From assembly GCA_022340585.1 (NCBI GenBank), contig JAJDNS010000032.1, positions 22,471 to 86,470 on the forward strand: a stretch of DNA of 64,000 bases, written 5' to 3'. This document shows, piece by piece, positions 24,162 to 32,533 of this stretch (position 1 is the first letter of the stretch; the number at the start of each line of letters is the position of its first letter). The notes under the pieces are model-generated. The model searched no databases and was not told the DNA's origin. It saw nothing but the letters and a program-made list of their open reading frames with translations. Made by a program: the position numbers and the translations under genes. Source of the stretch: Acidobacteriota bacterium (GTDB lineage: Bacteria; Acidobacteriota; Vicinamibacteria; Fen-336).

Positions 24162-24640
24162 GACAGCTGCGCCGCCTGGCGCGGCTCGTCCTCCGGCTCC
24201 AGGGGACGCCCACCCAGGTCGCGCGCGCCTTCAGCATTGGCGTCTTCCTCGCCTTCTTCCCGGTCTACGGCCTCCACACGCTGCTGGCCTTCGGGCTCGC
24301 CCTCGCCTTTCGCCTCAACAAGGTGGCCATCCTCGCCGGGACCTTCGTGAACAACCCGTGGACGATCGCACCGATGTACACGGCGGGCACGCTGCTCGGC
24401 ACCGCGCTCCTCGGGGTGCCGCCCGCCGCGGTGGCCGACATCGACTGGAGCCTCTCCGGGCAGGAGTTCTACGCCTCGTTCTCGGCCGGGTTCCGGAGGC
24501 TGCTCTGGCCCTTCGTGACCGGCAACCTGGTGCTCGGGGTGGTGGCGGGAACGGTCGCGTTCTTCGCCATGCGGGCCATTCTCGAGTCCCGCCGTCGCGG
24601 GGCTCCGGACGAGCCCGGGACCCCGGCCGCCGGACGCTAG
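24158..24640 (+). CDS. DUF2062 membrane protein
   Basis: A 160-residue inner-membrane protein of the DUF2062 family. It shows the family core GTPTQVARAFSIGVFLAFFP, then GLHTLLAFGLALAFRLNKVA and NNPWTIAPMYTAGTLLG, and a final hydrophobic helix near residue 130. The conserved NNP(W/L)T motif is intact. Function is unknown. The ATG overlaps the thiL stop, so it is coupled to thiL. It converges on gatA. Confidence 0.88.
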   Translation: MRQLRRLARLVLRLQGTPTQVARAFSIGVFLAFFPVYGLHTLLAFGLALAFRLNKVAILAGTFVNNPWTIAPMYTAGTLLGTALLGVPPAAVADIDWSLSGQEFYASFSAGFRRLLWPFVTGNLVLGVVAGTVAFFAMRAILESRRRGAPDEPGTPAAGR

Positions 24641-24650
24641 GACCCACCCG

Positions 24651-26114
24651 TCAGGTCAGAGGCGGCGTCCGCTCGTGGTGGTCGGTGAGGCGCTGGTAGG
24701 CCGCTCCGCAGCGCAGGAGCGAGGCCTCGTCGAAGGGACGGCCGAGCAGCTGCAGCCCGACCGGCAGACCGCCGACGAGCCCACACGGGAGCGAGAGCCC
24801 CGGGATCCCCGCCAGGTTGGCGGGCACGGTGAAGATGTCCTCGAGGTACATCTGGAGGGGATCGTCGGTCTTCTCGCCGAGCCGGAAGGCCGGCGTCGGG
24901 GTGGTGGGTGTGGCCACCACGTCGCACGCCTCGAAGGCCTTCTCGAAGTCGCGCCGGATGAGGGTGCGGACCTTCTGGGCCCGGAGGTAGTAGGCGTCGT
25001 AGTAGCCGGACGACAGGGCGAAGGTCCCGAGCACGATGCGGCGCTTCACCTCGGGGCCGAAACCCAGGTCGCGGGTCTGGCCGTACATCTCACGCAGGTC
25101 CCCGCTCTCCGGCGTCCGGAGCCCGTAGCGCACGCCGTCGTAGCGGGCCAGGTTGCTCGAGGCCTCCGCGGTGGCCACGAGGTAGTACGTCGCGATGGCG
25201 TGGGGAAGGTGGGGGAGCTCCACGTCGACGACGCGGAGGCCCGCCCCCTCGAGAGTTGCCAACGCCTCGCGGAAGCGGGCGAGCGTCTCCGTCTCGACGC
25301 CCTCGGCGAGGAAGCTCTCGGGCACTCCGATCCGCAGCCCCTCGGGTCCCGCTTTCAGGGCCCCGGAGAAATCCGGCGCCGGCTCGGCCGCGCTCGTGGA
25401 GTCCCGGGGGTCGTGCCCGCACAGGGCGTTCGCCACGAGGGCCACGTCGTCCACGCTGCGGGCCAGCGGGCCCACCTGGTCCAGGGAGGACGCGAACGCC
25501 ACGAGCCCGTAGCGGCTCACGCGGCCGTAGGTGGGCTTGAGGCCGACGACGCCACACAGGGCCGCAGGCTGTCGGATGGAGCCGCCGGTGTCGGACCCCA
25601 GGGCGACCGGGGCCATGCGAGCGGCCACCGCCGCGGCCGAGCCGCCGGAGGATCCGCCCGGCACCCGGGCCGGGTCCCAGGGGTTCCGGGTGGGCTTGAA
25701 GGCGCTGTTCTCGGTGGACGAGCCCATGGCGAACTCGTCCATGTTGGCCTTCCCGACCACGATGGCGCCGGCGTTCTCGAGGCGGGCCACCGCGGTGGCG
25801 GTGTAGGGCGGCCGGTAGCCTTCGAGGATGCGGGACCCACAGGTGGTGGGGAGCCCCTCGATGTGCAGCACGTCCTTGACCACGAGGGGCACGCCGGCGA
25901 GGGGGGGAGGCGCGGTCCCGCCGGCGAGCTTGTCGTCCAGAGCCCGGGCCCGCTCGAGGGCTCGCTCCCCCAGGGGCGCGAGAAGGGCGTCCACTCGGGG
26001 CTCGGTCGCGGCCACGTGGTCGAGGTGGGCTCGGGCGACCTCCTCGCAGCTGGCTTCGCCGGACGCCACGAGGCGGCGGATCTCGGTCGCGCTCGCCCCG
26101 ACGGGGGAGCTCAT
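24651..26114 (-). CDS. gatA: Asp-tRNA(Asn)/Glu-tRNA(Gln) amidotransferase subunit A
   Basis: This 487-residue amidase-signature enzyme supplies ammonia from glutamine for transamidation of misacylated tRNA. The Ser-cis-Ser-Lys triad is recognisable: Lys in [12 protein letters not shown], and the serines in [16 protein letters not shown] and [15 protein letters not shown]. The C-terminus ends with [15 protein letters not shown], typical of GatA. The ATG overlaps the gatC stop (ATGA). gatB is not in the window, so the genome must encode it elsewhere. Confidence 0.95.
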   Translation of the reverse strand: MSSPVGASATEIRRLVASGEASCEEVARAHLDHVAATEPRVDALLAPLGERALERARALDDKLAGGTAPPPLAGVPLVVKDVLHIEGLPTTCGSRILEGYRPPYTATAVARLENAGAIVVGKANMDEFAMGSSTENSAFKPTRNPWDPARVPGGSSGGSAAAVAARMAPVALGSDTGGSIRQPAALCGVVGLKPTYGRVSRYGLVAFASSLDQVGPLARSVDDVALVANALCGHDPRDSTSAAEPAPDFSGALKAGPEGLRIGVPESFLAEGVETETLARFREALATLEGAGLRVVDVELPHLPHAIATYYLVATAEASSNLARYDGVRYGLRTPESGDLREMYGQTRDLGFGPEVKRRIVLGTFALSSGYYDAYYLRAQKVRTLIRRDFEKAFEACDVVATPTTPTPAFRLGEKTDDPLQMYLEDIFTVPANLAGIPGLSLPCGLVGGLPVGLQLLGRPFDEASLLRCGAAYQRLTDHHERTPPLT

Positions 26115-26401
26115 CCTCCGATGACCCTCGGGACGCGGAAGAGGCCCTCCGCGGAGTCGGGGGCACTGGCCAGGAGCGCCTCCCGGTCGAGGCCCTCGTG
26201 GGGCACGTCGGCCCGGAAGCGGCCGCCGGCGAGGGCGTGGCTCATGGGGGGGACGTCCCCGGTGTCGAGCTCCTGGATCGACTCGGCGTAGGCGAGGATC
26301 TGATCGAGCTGGCGGGCGAAGGTCTCCCGCTCCTCCTCGGTCAGCGAGAGGTGCGCGAGACGGGCCACGTGATCGACGGTCTCCACGGTGACTCGGGCCA
26401 T
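26111..26401 (-). CDS. gatC: Asp-tRNA(Asn)/Glu-tRNA(Gln) amidotransferase subunit C
   Basis: A 96-residue GatC, which wraps around and stabilises GatA-GatB. It has [39 protein letters not shown] and [13 protein letters not shown], then a C-terminal FRVPRVIGG, all diagnostic. No Shine-Dalgarno sequence precedes the ATG; a TATATT ends seven bases upstream, suggesting a leaderless gatCA mRNA. Confidence 0.95.
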   Translation of the reverse strand: MARVTVETVDHVARLAHLSLTEEERETFARQLDQILAYAESIQELDTGDVPPMSHALAGGRFRADVPHEGLDREALLASAPDSAEGLFRVPRVIGG

Positions 26402-26408
26402 GGGCGGC

Positions 26409-26414
26409 AATATA
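26409..26414 (-). promoter_or_regulatory. -10 box abutting gatC; leaderless transcript likely
   Basis: Read on the minus strand, TATATT ends seven bases before the gatC ATG with no ribosome site between. No TTGACA-like -35 is visible at the standard distance. Confidence 0.5.
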
Positions 26415-26508
26415 CACCGCCTCGGCGGCGCTCTCGCGCGTCTCGCGGCGGAGCCTGGTGCATAATCCGGGCGAGAATCGCCGAGACCCCAACGGGAGGA
26501 GATCCGAC

Positions 26509-27402
26509 ATGGCCCTGTGCCCGCACTGCCGGAACGCGCTGCCGGAGACCGAGACGCGCCAATGCCCGAACTGTGGTGGGGACATCGCGGCCGCCCCGCC
26601 GGTGCCCCCGGCGGCTCCACCCCCTGTGCCCCCGGGCGCTCCCACGCCCGCGTCCCTCGCGGCGGGGGGAGCTGGCGGGGCCGTTCCCCCCCCGATGACT
26701 CCCCCCGCGGGTGGGGCTGGCGCGGGTGGCCCCGGCGGGAGCGGGCAGGGCGGAGAAGTGCCCTGGGAGGAGCGCGACCGGATCGGCTTCGGCAACGCCC
26801 TGGTCGAGACGACCAAGCGCGTGCTGAGCAACCCGGTACCACTCTTCCGGGCGCTCTCTCGCCCGTCCGGGATCGGGTCCCCGCTTCTCTACGCGGTGAT
26901 CGTCGGCTGGGTCGGCGTGGTGGCCGCGAGCTTCTACTCGGCGCTCTTCCAGTCCCTGGTGGGCTCCAGCATGGCCGGCTTCGGCGAGAGCCCGGAGCTG
27001 GCCGCGGCCCTCGGCTTCGCCCAGAGCTGGGGGGGCTTCTTGGTCCAGGTGATCTTCGCCCCGGTGGGCCTGGTCATTGGCCTCTTTCTCGCCGCGGGCG
27101 TCTTCCACCTGGTGCTGTTGATCCTGGGCGGAGCGAACCGCAGCTTCGAGACCAGCTTCGCGGTGGTCGGCTACGCCCAGGCCCCCGCCATCCTGATGGT
27201 CGTTCCCTTCTGCGGCAGCCTGGTGGCCTGGGTCTGGAGCCTGGTGCTGTACATCGTCGGCCTGTCAGAGGCCCACGGGATCGGGCGGGGCAAGGCGGCG
27301 GCGGCGGTCCTGCTGCCCCTGGTCCTGGTGTGCTGCTGCTGCGGCCTGCTCGCGGGGCTCTTCGCGAGCAGCATTGCCGCCCTCGTCACGCAGGCGCAAT
27401 GA
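26509..27402 (+). CDS. Zinc-ribbon Yip1-family membrane protein
   Basis: A 297-residue protein. Residues 1-24 form a zinc ribbon with CPHC and CPNC. A Pro/Gly/Ala-rich linker of about 70 residues follows, then a Yip1-like domain ([20 protein letters not shown]) with five hydrophobic helices and a Cys run [12 protein letters not shown] near the end. Function in bacteria is unknown. The ATG follows GGGAGGAG. A CATAAT at 26460-26465 could be its promoter, divergent from gatC. The stop overlaps the next ATG. Confidence 0.82.
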   Translation: MALCPHCRNALPETETRQCPNCGGDIAAAPPVPPAAPPPVPPGAPTPASLAAGGAGGAVPPPMTPPAGGAGAGGPGGSGQGGEVPWEERDRIGFGNALVETTKRVLSNPVPLFRALSRPSGIGSPLLYAVIVGWVGVVAASFYSALFQSLVGSSMAGFGESPELAAALGFAQSWGGFLVQVIFAPVGLVIGLFLAAGVFHLVLLILGGANRSFETSFAVVGYAQAPAILMVVPFCGSLVAWVWSLVLYIVGLSEAHGIGRGKAAAAVLLPLVLVCCCCGLLAGLFASSIAALVTQAQ

Positions 27403-27851
27403 GCACTGACGGTGCGGGACTGAACGAAGGCACGGACACCGGCGGCGCCGTGCGCGTCTCGGCCCTCGCCGGGGCCGCGCCGCTCGGCGCCATCTTCGGG
27501 GGCATCGGCGTCCTCGTCGCGGCGGTGGTGGGCCTGCTGGGCCTCGACCGGCTGCCGCTGACCTTCTGCGTGTTCAAGGGCCTGACCGGGCTGCCCTGTC
27601 CCACCTGCGGCTCGACCCGGACCGTGGCTCGCCTGTTCGACCTCGACCTGGCCGGGGCCCTGGCCATGAACCCCTTCACCACCGTGGTCGCGGTGGTCAT
27701 CGCCGCCTGGGCCGTGGTCGACGTCCTTCTGATCCCCCGCGGCAAGGCCCTCCGAGTCGGCGTCTCTCCCTCCGTCGGCCGCCTCCTCCGCCTTGCCGCC
27801 TTCGCCCTGTTCCTCGCGAACTGGATCTACCTCATGCTCGCCGGCCGCTGA
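27399..27851 (+). CDS. DUF2752 membrane protein
   Basis: A 150-residue protein with three hydrophobic segments and the DUF2752 signature LTGLPCPTCGSTRTVARLF, in which two cysteines lie in CPTCG, followed by NPFTTVVAV. The role is unknown. It is translationally coupled to the Yip1-like gene through ATGA, a pairing that suggests a shared membrane function. Confidence 0.85.
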   Translation: MSTDGAGLNEGTDTGGAVRVSALAGAAPLGAIFGGIGVLVAAVVGLLGLDRLPLTFCVFKGLTGLPCPTCGSTRTVARLFDLDLAGALAMNPFTTVVAVVIAAWAVVDVLLIPRGKALRVGVSPSVGRLLRLAAFALFLANWIYLMLAGR

Positions 27852-27881
27852 CCAACCCCCTCGCATATACTTCGAGGCGGC

Positions 27882-28874
27882 ATGAGCGCTCCGACCCGAC
27901 CTGAGATCTCCGTGGTTGTTCCCCTCTACAACGAGGCCGAGAACCTCGACGATCTTCACCGCGAGATGAGCACGGCCCTCGAGTCCACGGGGCGGGAGTT
28001 CGAGCTCGTCCTCGTGGACGACGGGAGCACGGACGGGACCCGCGCCCGCCTCCTGGCCCTGGAGGAGTCCGACCCCCGCGTCCGCGTCGTGCTGCTCCGG
28101 CGCAACTTCGGGCAGACGGCGGCGTTCTCCGCCGGCTTCGACCGCGCGGAAGGCGACTTCGTGGTGACCTCGGACGGCGACCTTCAGAACGACCCCGCCG
28201 ACATCCCCGCCCTCCTCGCGAGGCTGGAGTCCGACGACCTCGACATGGTGTGTGGGTGGCGCCGTGAGCGGAAGGATCCGCTCTCGAAGCGGATCCCGTC
28301 CTTCTTTGCCAACCGCCTGATCTCCTGGTCCACGGGCGTTCAGCTGCACGACTACGGCTGCTCGCTGAAGGCCATGCGGGCCGAGGTGGTGAAGGGCCTG
28401 CGGCTCTACGGAGAGATGCACCGGTTCATTCCCGCGGTCGCCTCGTGGATGGGGGTGGCGCTGGCCGAGGTCCCGGTGAACCACCGGCCCCGGACGCGGG
28501 GCAGCAGCAAGTACGGCCTGGGGCGGACGGTGCGTGTCCTCCTCGATCTGTTCACCGTGAAGTTCCTGCTCGCCTACGGGACCCGGCCCGCCCACCTGTT
28601 CGGCCTCATGGGCCTGGCCTTCGGGGGCACCGGCTTCGTGATCCTCGTGTACCTCGCCGGGATCAAGCTCTTCGCGGATCAGGCGATCGGCGGACGGCCC
28701 CTGCTGCTGCTCGGGGCGTTGCTCTTCCTGACCGGGGTCATCCTCGTCAACTTCGGGCTGATGGGGGAGCTTCTGGTGCGGACCTGGCACGAGAGCCAGG
28801 ACAAGCCGATCTACGTGGTGCAGGAGCGTCGTCCGCGACCTGGCGGCGACGCCGCCCCCCCCTCCGGCTCTTGA
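27882..28874 (+). CDS. Polyprenyl-phosphate glycosyltransferase, GT2 (ArnC/GtrB/DPM-like)
   Basis: A 330-residue enzyme likely to transfer a sugar from a nucleotide donor to undecaprenyl phosphate on the cytoplasmic face. It has VVVPLYNEAENLDDLHREM, LVDDGSTDGTR, the DGDLQNDP metal motif and RTRGSSKYGLGR. Two C-terminal membrane helices follow (GLMGLAFGGTGFVILVYLAG and LLLLGALLFLTGVILVNFG). This is the GT-A fold with the GtrB-type two-helix anchor. It opens the surface-glycan locus; the next gene starts inside its stop codon (TTGA). TATACT at 27866-27871 lies ten bases before the ATG. Confidence 0.9.
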   Translation: MSAPTRPEISVVVPLYNEAENLDDLHREMSTALESTGREFELVLVDDGSTDGTRARLLALEESDPRVRVVLLRRNFGQTAAFSAGFDRAEGDFVVTSDGDLQNDPADIPALLARLESDDLDMVCGWRRERKDPLSKRIPSFFANRLISWSTGVQLHDYGCSLKAMRAEVVKGLRLYGEMHRFIPAVASWMGVALAEVPVNHRPRTRGSSKYGLGRTVRVLLDLFTVKFLLAYGTRPAHLFGLMGLAFGGTGFVILVYLAGIKLFADQAIGGRPLLLLGALLFLTGVILVNFGLMGELLVRTWHESQDKPIYVVQERRPRPGGDAAPPSGS

Positions 28875-30067
28875 TCCGGGTCCTCTTTCTCACCGAGTCC
28901 TTCCACCCCGTGCTCGGCGGGGGCGAGACCCACGTCCGCCAGCTCGGCGCCGATCTCGTGGCCCACGGTCACCGCGCGACGGTCGTCACCCGCCGCGGCG
29001 AGGCCTCGTGGCCCGCGGAGGACGAGATCGACGGCGTTCGGGTGAGGCGCGTCCCGCCCGCGGGGCCAGGACGGATCGGCAAGTACCTCATGGTGCCGGG
29101 CGCCCTCCGGGCCCTGGCTCGGGAGGCCCCGGGGCACGACGTGATCGTGGTCCGGAGCACGCGCGTGCTCGGGGTGCCGGGGCTGGTCGCCGCGCGGGCT
29201 CTCGGGCGGCCGGTGATCCTCCAGCCCGAGGTCAACGGGGAGCTGAGCGGCGAGGCGTTCACCTGGGGGTGGAGCCGAGGCCGGGGCCTCGACCCGGTGG
29301 TCCGGCGCCTCGTGGCGGTGCGCAACCGGTGGCTGCGGGACGCCGACGCCTTCGTGGCGATGTCGAGCAGGATCCGGGAGGAGATGGTGGAGGCCGGGAT
29401 CGCGGCCGAGCGCGTCGCGCTGATTCACCACGGCGTCGACACCGCGCGCTTCCGCCCGGCGGAGCCGGGCGAGCGCAAGGGTCTTCGGAGGTCGCTGGGC
29501 CTGCCCGGGGGCGTGCTGGCGGTCTTCACCGGGAGGCTCCTCCGGGGGAAGGGGCTGGAGACGCTTCTCGCGGCCTTCGAGGCGTTGGCCTCGGCCCGTC
29601 CCGACGTCCACCTGGTTCTCGTGGGCAGCGGGGAAGGCCAGGCCCTGTCCGTCGAGGAGGACCTGCGTGCCGACGTGCGGGCCCGGGGCCTCGACGACCG
29701 CGTGGTCTTCGCCGGGCGTCGGGACGCGGTGGAGAGCTACCTGCGGGCCGGCGACGTGTTCGTCTTCCCGTCCGTCTTCGAAGCGCTGGGGATCTCCCTG
29801 GTCGAGGCCGCCGCTTGCGGTCTGCCCGCGGTGGCCAGCCGGACCGGCGGCATCGTGGACGTGGTCGAAGAAGGCCGGTCGGGGTTCCTGGTGACACCGG
29901 GGCAGGCGAGGGAGCTGGCCTCCGCACTGGCCTCCCTGGTGAGTGACGCCTCACGGCGTGAAGCGATGGGCGATCGCGCTCGGCGGATCGCCCTCGCTCA
30001 TTTCGACGAGCGCGACGCTGCCGTCCGCTACCGGGCGCTCTTCCGCCACGTCAGCGTTCGTCGCTGA
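28871..30067 (+). CDS. Glycosyltransferase family 4 protein
   Basis: A 398-residue GT-B enzyme. The N-domain has FLTESFHPVLGGGETHVRQL, and the donor-binding C-domain has FTGRLLRGKGLETLLAAF, VVFAGRRDAVESYL and the E-x7-E motif in PSVFEALGISLVEAAACGLP. The start is TTG at 28871, overlapping the GT2 stop; no ATG occurs early enough to include the first strand. Its donor and acceptor cannot be deduced. It belongs to the polysaccharide locus. Confidence 0.92.
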   Translation: MIRVLFLTESFHPVLGGGETHVRQLGADLVAHGHRATVVTRRGEASWPAEDEIDGVRVRRVPPAGPGRIGKYLMVPGALRALAREAPGHDVIVVRSTRVLGVPGLVAARALGRPVILQPEVNGELSGEAFTWGWSRGRGLDPVVRRLVAVRNRWLRDADAFVAMSSRIREEMVEAGIAAERVALIHHGVDTARFRPAEPGERKGLRRSLGLPGGVLAVFTGRLLRGKGLETLLAAFEALASARPDVHLVLVGSGEGQALSVEEDLRADVRARGLDDRVVFAGRRDAVESYLRAGDVFVFPSVFEALGISLVEAAACGLPAVASRTGGIVDVVEEGRSGFLVTPGQARELASALASLVSDASRREAMGDRARRIALAHFDERDAAVRYRALFRHVSVRR

Positions 30068-30097
30068 CCGGGGCGCGCCCCGCCACGACCCTCGACG

Positions 30098-31279
30098 CTA
30101 CTCGTCCCGGTCGGCGTCCGCCCTCGCCTGGAGGGACGACGGGATGTGCTCCTCGTGCAGGTGGAGGTCGTCGTCCATGACTGGCTGCTCGAGCTTGAAC
30201 GAGAAGTACAGGGCCAGGAGGATCACCGTGCCGAAGACCCCGATGAAGTGCAGCCACAGGTAGCGCGTGACGCTCTGGATCGGGTGCAGGGCCTCCTCGA
30301 GATCCTGCTCGACGGTGACGAGCCACAGGACGCCGGGGATCTGATCGACCGGAGAGAAACCGACCACCCGCGCGGGCTCCACGACGACCTGCCGCCCCTC
30401 GACCTCGGTCTTCACCTCCTGGACCGTCCAGTAGCCCCGGCGGATGCGGGCCTTGCCGAAGATCGCCTCGCCGTCGGCGGCGAGGGGGAAACCTTCGATG
30501 GCGCCGGAGAGGGAGTCGAAGCCCGGGAAGGTCGCGTTCAGGATCCGGTCCCCCTCGTCGGAGGCGAGGATCATCCCGTCGGTGGCCCGGATGAGGGTGG
30601 CGTGGCCGGTGCGGCCGACGCGGACCGGGGCCAGCACGCCGTAGAGATCCCTGGCGTCGAGAAGGCCCCTGATCGCTCCCCGGAAGAGCCCGTCGCCGTC
30701 CAGCACCGGATAGGCGAGCTCGAGAGCGGCCATCGATGCCCCCCGCGAGCGCTCGATGTCACCGATCCAGGCCTGGGCCTCGCCCTCCTGGGCCGACAGC
30801 TCCTGGAACCAGGGACTCTCTGCGTGGAAGAGGCGCCCGCCGCGGCCGGAGGACGCCACCACACGGCCGGTGGCGTCGACTACCCGGATGGACTTCAACC
30901 CCGGCCGCACCGCGGTCACGTCGCGAAGCTGCCGGGCGAGGTCCGACTCGAGGACGGCGGGATCCCCGTCGGAGTTCCAGGCCTGCTCGAGCCGACGGGC
31001 CTCCTCGGGCGAGACGGCCTTCGCTGGTCGGCTCAGGATCTCCGTGACCTCCTGCCGACGGGCGAGGAGGCGCAGCTCCAGGATCTGCTCTCCAATGTGC
31101 CGCTCGAGAGCGAGCTTGGTCTGGACCGCCCGTTGCTCGAGGCCGACACCGACCGAGTCGCGAAGCTGGTTCTTTGCCATGTTGACGACGATGAAGGACC
31201 CGAAGGCCAGGAAGGGCATCGCCGCGAAGAAGAACGCCGTCAGGACCCGCGTGTCGAGGTAGTACTTGTGCTTGGCCAT
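30098..31279 (-). CDS. Cache-domain membrane protein without an output domain
   Basis: A 393-residue protein with an N-terminal membrane helix (VLTAFFFAAMPFLAFGSFIV), a ~290-residue extracytoplasmic region resembling dCache_1 (for example LKSIRVVDATGRVVASSG and GHATLIRATDGMILAS, then FSPVDQIPGVLWLVTVEQD), and a second helix (HFIGVFGTVILLALYFSF) followed by only ~25 charged residues. Dual Cache domains normally feed a kinase, chemotaxis or cyclase module; none is present. The ATG at 31279 follows GGAGGAAG. It lies between glycan genes but on the opposite strand. It may signal through a partner protein. Confidence 0.8.
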   Translation of the reverse strand: MAKHKYYLDTRVLTAFFFAAMPFLAFGSFIVVNMAKNQLRDSVGVGLEQRAVQTKLALERHIGEQILELRLLARRQEVTEILSRPAKAVSPEEARRLEQAWNSDGDPAVLESDLARQLRDVTAVRPGLKSIRVVDATGRVVASSGRGGRLFHAESPWFQELSAQEGEAQAWIGDIERSRGASMAALELAYPVLDGDGLFRGAIRGLLDARDLYGVLAPVRVGRTGHATLIRATDGMILASDEGDRILNATFPGFDSLSGAIEGFPLAADGEAIFGKARIRRGYWTVQEVKTEVEGRQVVVEPARVVGFSPVDQIPGVLWLVTVEQDLEEALHPIQSVTRYLWLHFIGVFGTVILLALYFSFKLEQPVMDDDLHLHEEHIPSSLQARADADRDE

Positions 31280-31552
31280 CGGCTTCCTCCCGGAAGGACC
31301 GAGATCCGGCCGCGGCCGAGGGGCAACCTGCCTCGAAGGGGCCGGCTCCCCGAACGGGACGGTCGAGTCTCGGTAGGTCTCGGCAGCAACGGCGCCAGAG
31401 AGCGAAGCGTAGGCCGCGCGGTTCGGCGGAGTCAAGCAAAACGCACCAGGTGTGCCATGATCGCGGCGGCTCACGACGGATCGCGGGGTGCCGTTACACT
31501 GGACGCGGCCCGCGCCGGCGGGTCGCGGATTCCTGGAGGGGCGGAGAGCATC

Positions 31553-32533
31553 ATGCGGGTGGCGCTGACCGGCGCTTCCGGTTACACCGGGGGGCGGCTT
31601 CTCGGGACCCTGCGGGGCCGGGGGGAAGACGTGACCGCTCTCGTACGAGCCTCCTCGGTCACCGAAGAGCTGCGGGGGGCCGGCGCCACGCTGGTGGAGG
31701 GCGACCTGGCCAGCGACGAGGCCGTACGCCGTCTGGTGGACGGTGCCGACGCGGTGGTGCACGTGGCCGCGGTGTACCGCACCGCCGGGCACCCCGACTC
31801 CTACTACCGGGAGGTCAACGTCGGCGGCACCGAGCGGCTGCTCGAGGCGGCGGCGGCGGCGGGGGTGCGGCGGTTCGTCCACACGTCCACCGTGGGGGTC
31901 CACGGTCACGTGAAGAACCCCCCGGCCGACGAGAACGCGCCCGTCGCGCCCGGCGACGTCTACCAGGCGACGAAGGCCGAGGCCGAGGCCCTGGCCCTGG
32001 ACTTCCACCGCCGGAGGGGAGTCCCGGTCGCGGTGGTGCGGCCCGGGGCCATCTATGGCCCGGGGGAGACCCGCCTCCTCAAGCTCTTCCGTGCCATCGC
32101 CCGCGGGCGCTATGCCCTCGTGGGAGACGGGCGCAGCTTCTACCACCCCGTGTACATCGACGACCTGGTGCAGGGCTTCCTCCTCGCCCTGGATCGAGAC
32201 GCCGCGGTGGGGGAGAGCTTCCTGATCTGCGGTCCCGAGTACGTGTCCCAGGCCGAGCTCGCCGCCCTCATCGCGCGGCACACCGGCGGGCGCGTGCTGC
32301 CCTTCCGCCTCCCGGCGGGGCCGATCCAGTGGGCCGGTGACGTCGTGGAGGCCCTCTGCGTTCCCCTCGGGATCGACCCGCCGCTCCACCGCCGCCGCGT
32401 GGACTTCTGGACCAAGAGCCGGGCCTTCAGCATCGAGAAGGCCCGGAAGATCCTCGGGTACGACCCCCAGGTCCATCTGGAGGACGGAATCGCCCGCACC
32501 GCGCGCTGGTACCGGGAGGCGGGGTGGCTGTAG
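31553..32533 (+). CDS. NAD-dependent epimerase/dehydratase
   Basis: A 326-residue extended SDR. It has the Rossmann motif TGASGYTGGR, VDGADAVVHVAAVYR, the catalytic Ser-Tyr-Lys arrangement in HTSTVGVHGHV and YQATKAEAE, and RPGAIYGPGETRLLKLF. The FYHPVYIDDLVQGFLLAL block is typical of sugar-nucleotide or 3-beta-HSD-like epimerases. Probable work on a nucleotide sugar for the surface polysaccharide is inferred from context. The start follows GGAGAG. TACACT at 31495-31500 is a possible -10 box. The next gene overlaps its 3' end by ten bases. Confidence 0.88.
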   Translation: MRVALTGASGYTGGRLLGTLRGRGEDVTALVRASSVTEELRGAGATLVEGDLASDEAVRRLVDGADAVVHVAAVYRTAGHPDSYYREVNVGGTERLLEAAAAAGVRRFVHTSTVGVHGHVKNPPADENAPVAPGDVYQATKAEAEALALDFHRRRGVPVAVVRPGAIYGPGETRLLKLFRAIARGRYALVGDGRSFYHPVYIDDLVQGFLLALDRDAAVGESFLICGPEYVSQAELAALIARHTGGRVLPFRLPAGPIQWAGDVVEALCVPLGIDPPLHRRRVDFWTKSRAFSIEKARKILGYDPQVHLEDGIARTARWYREAGWL

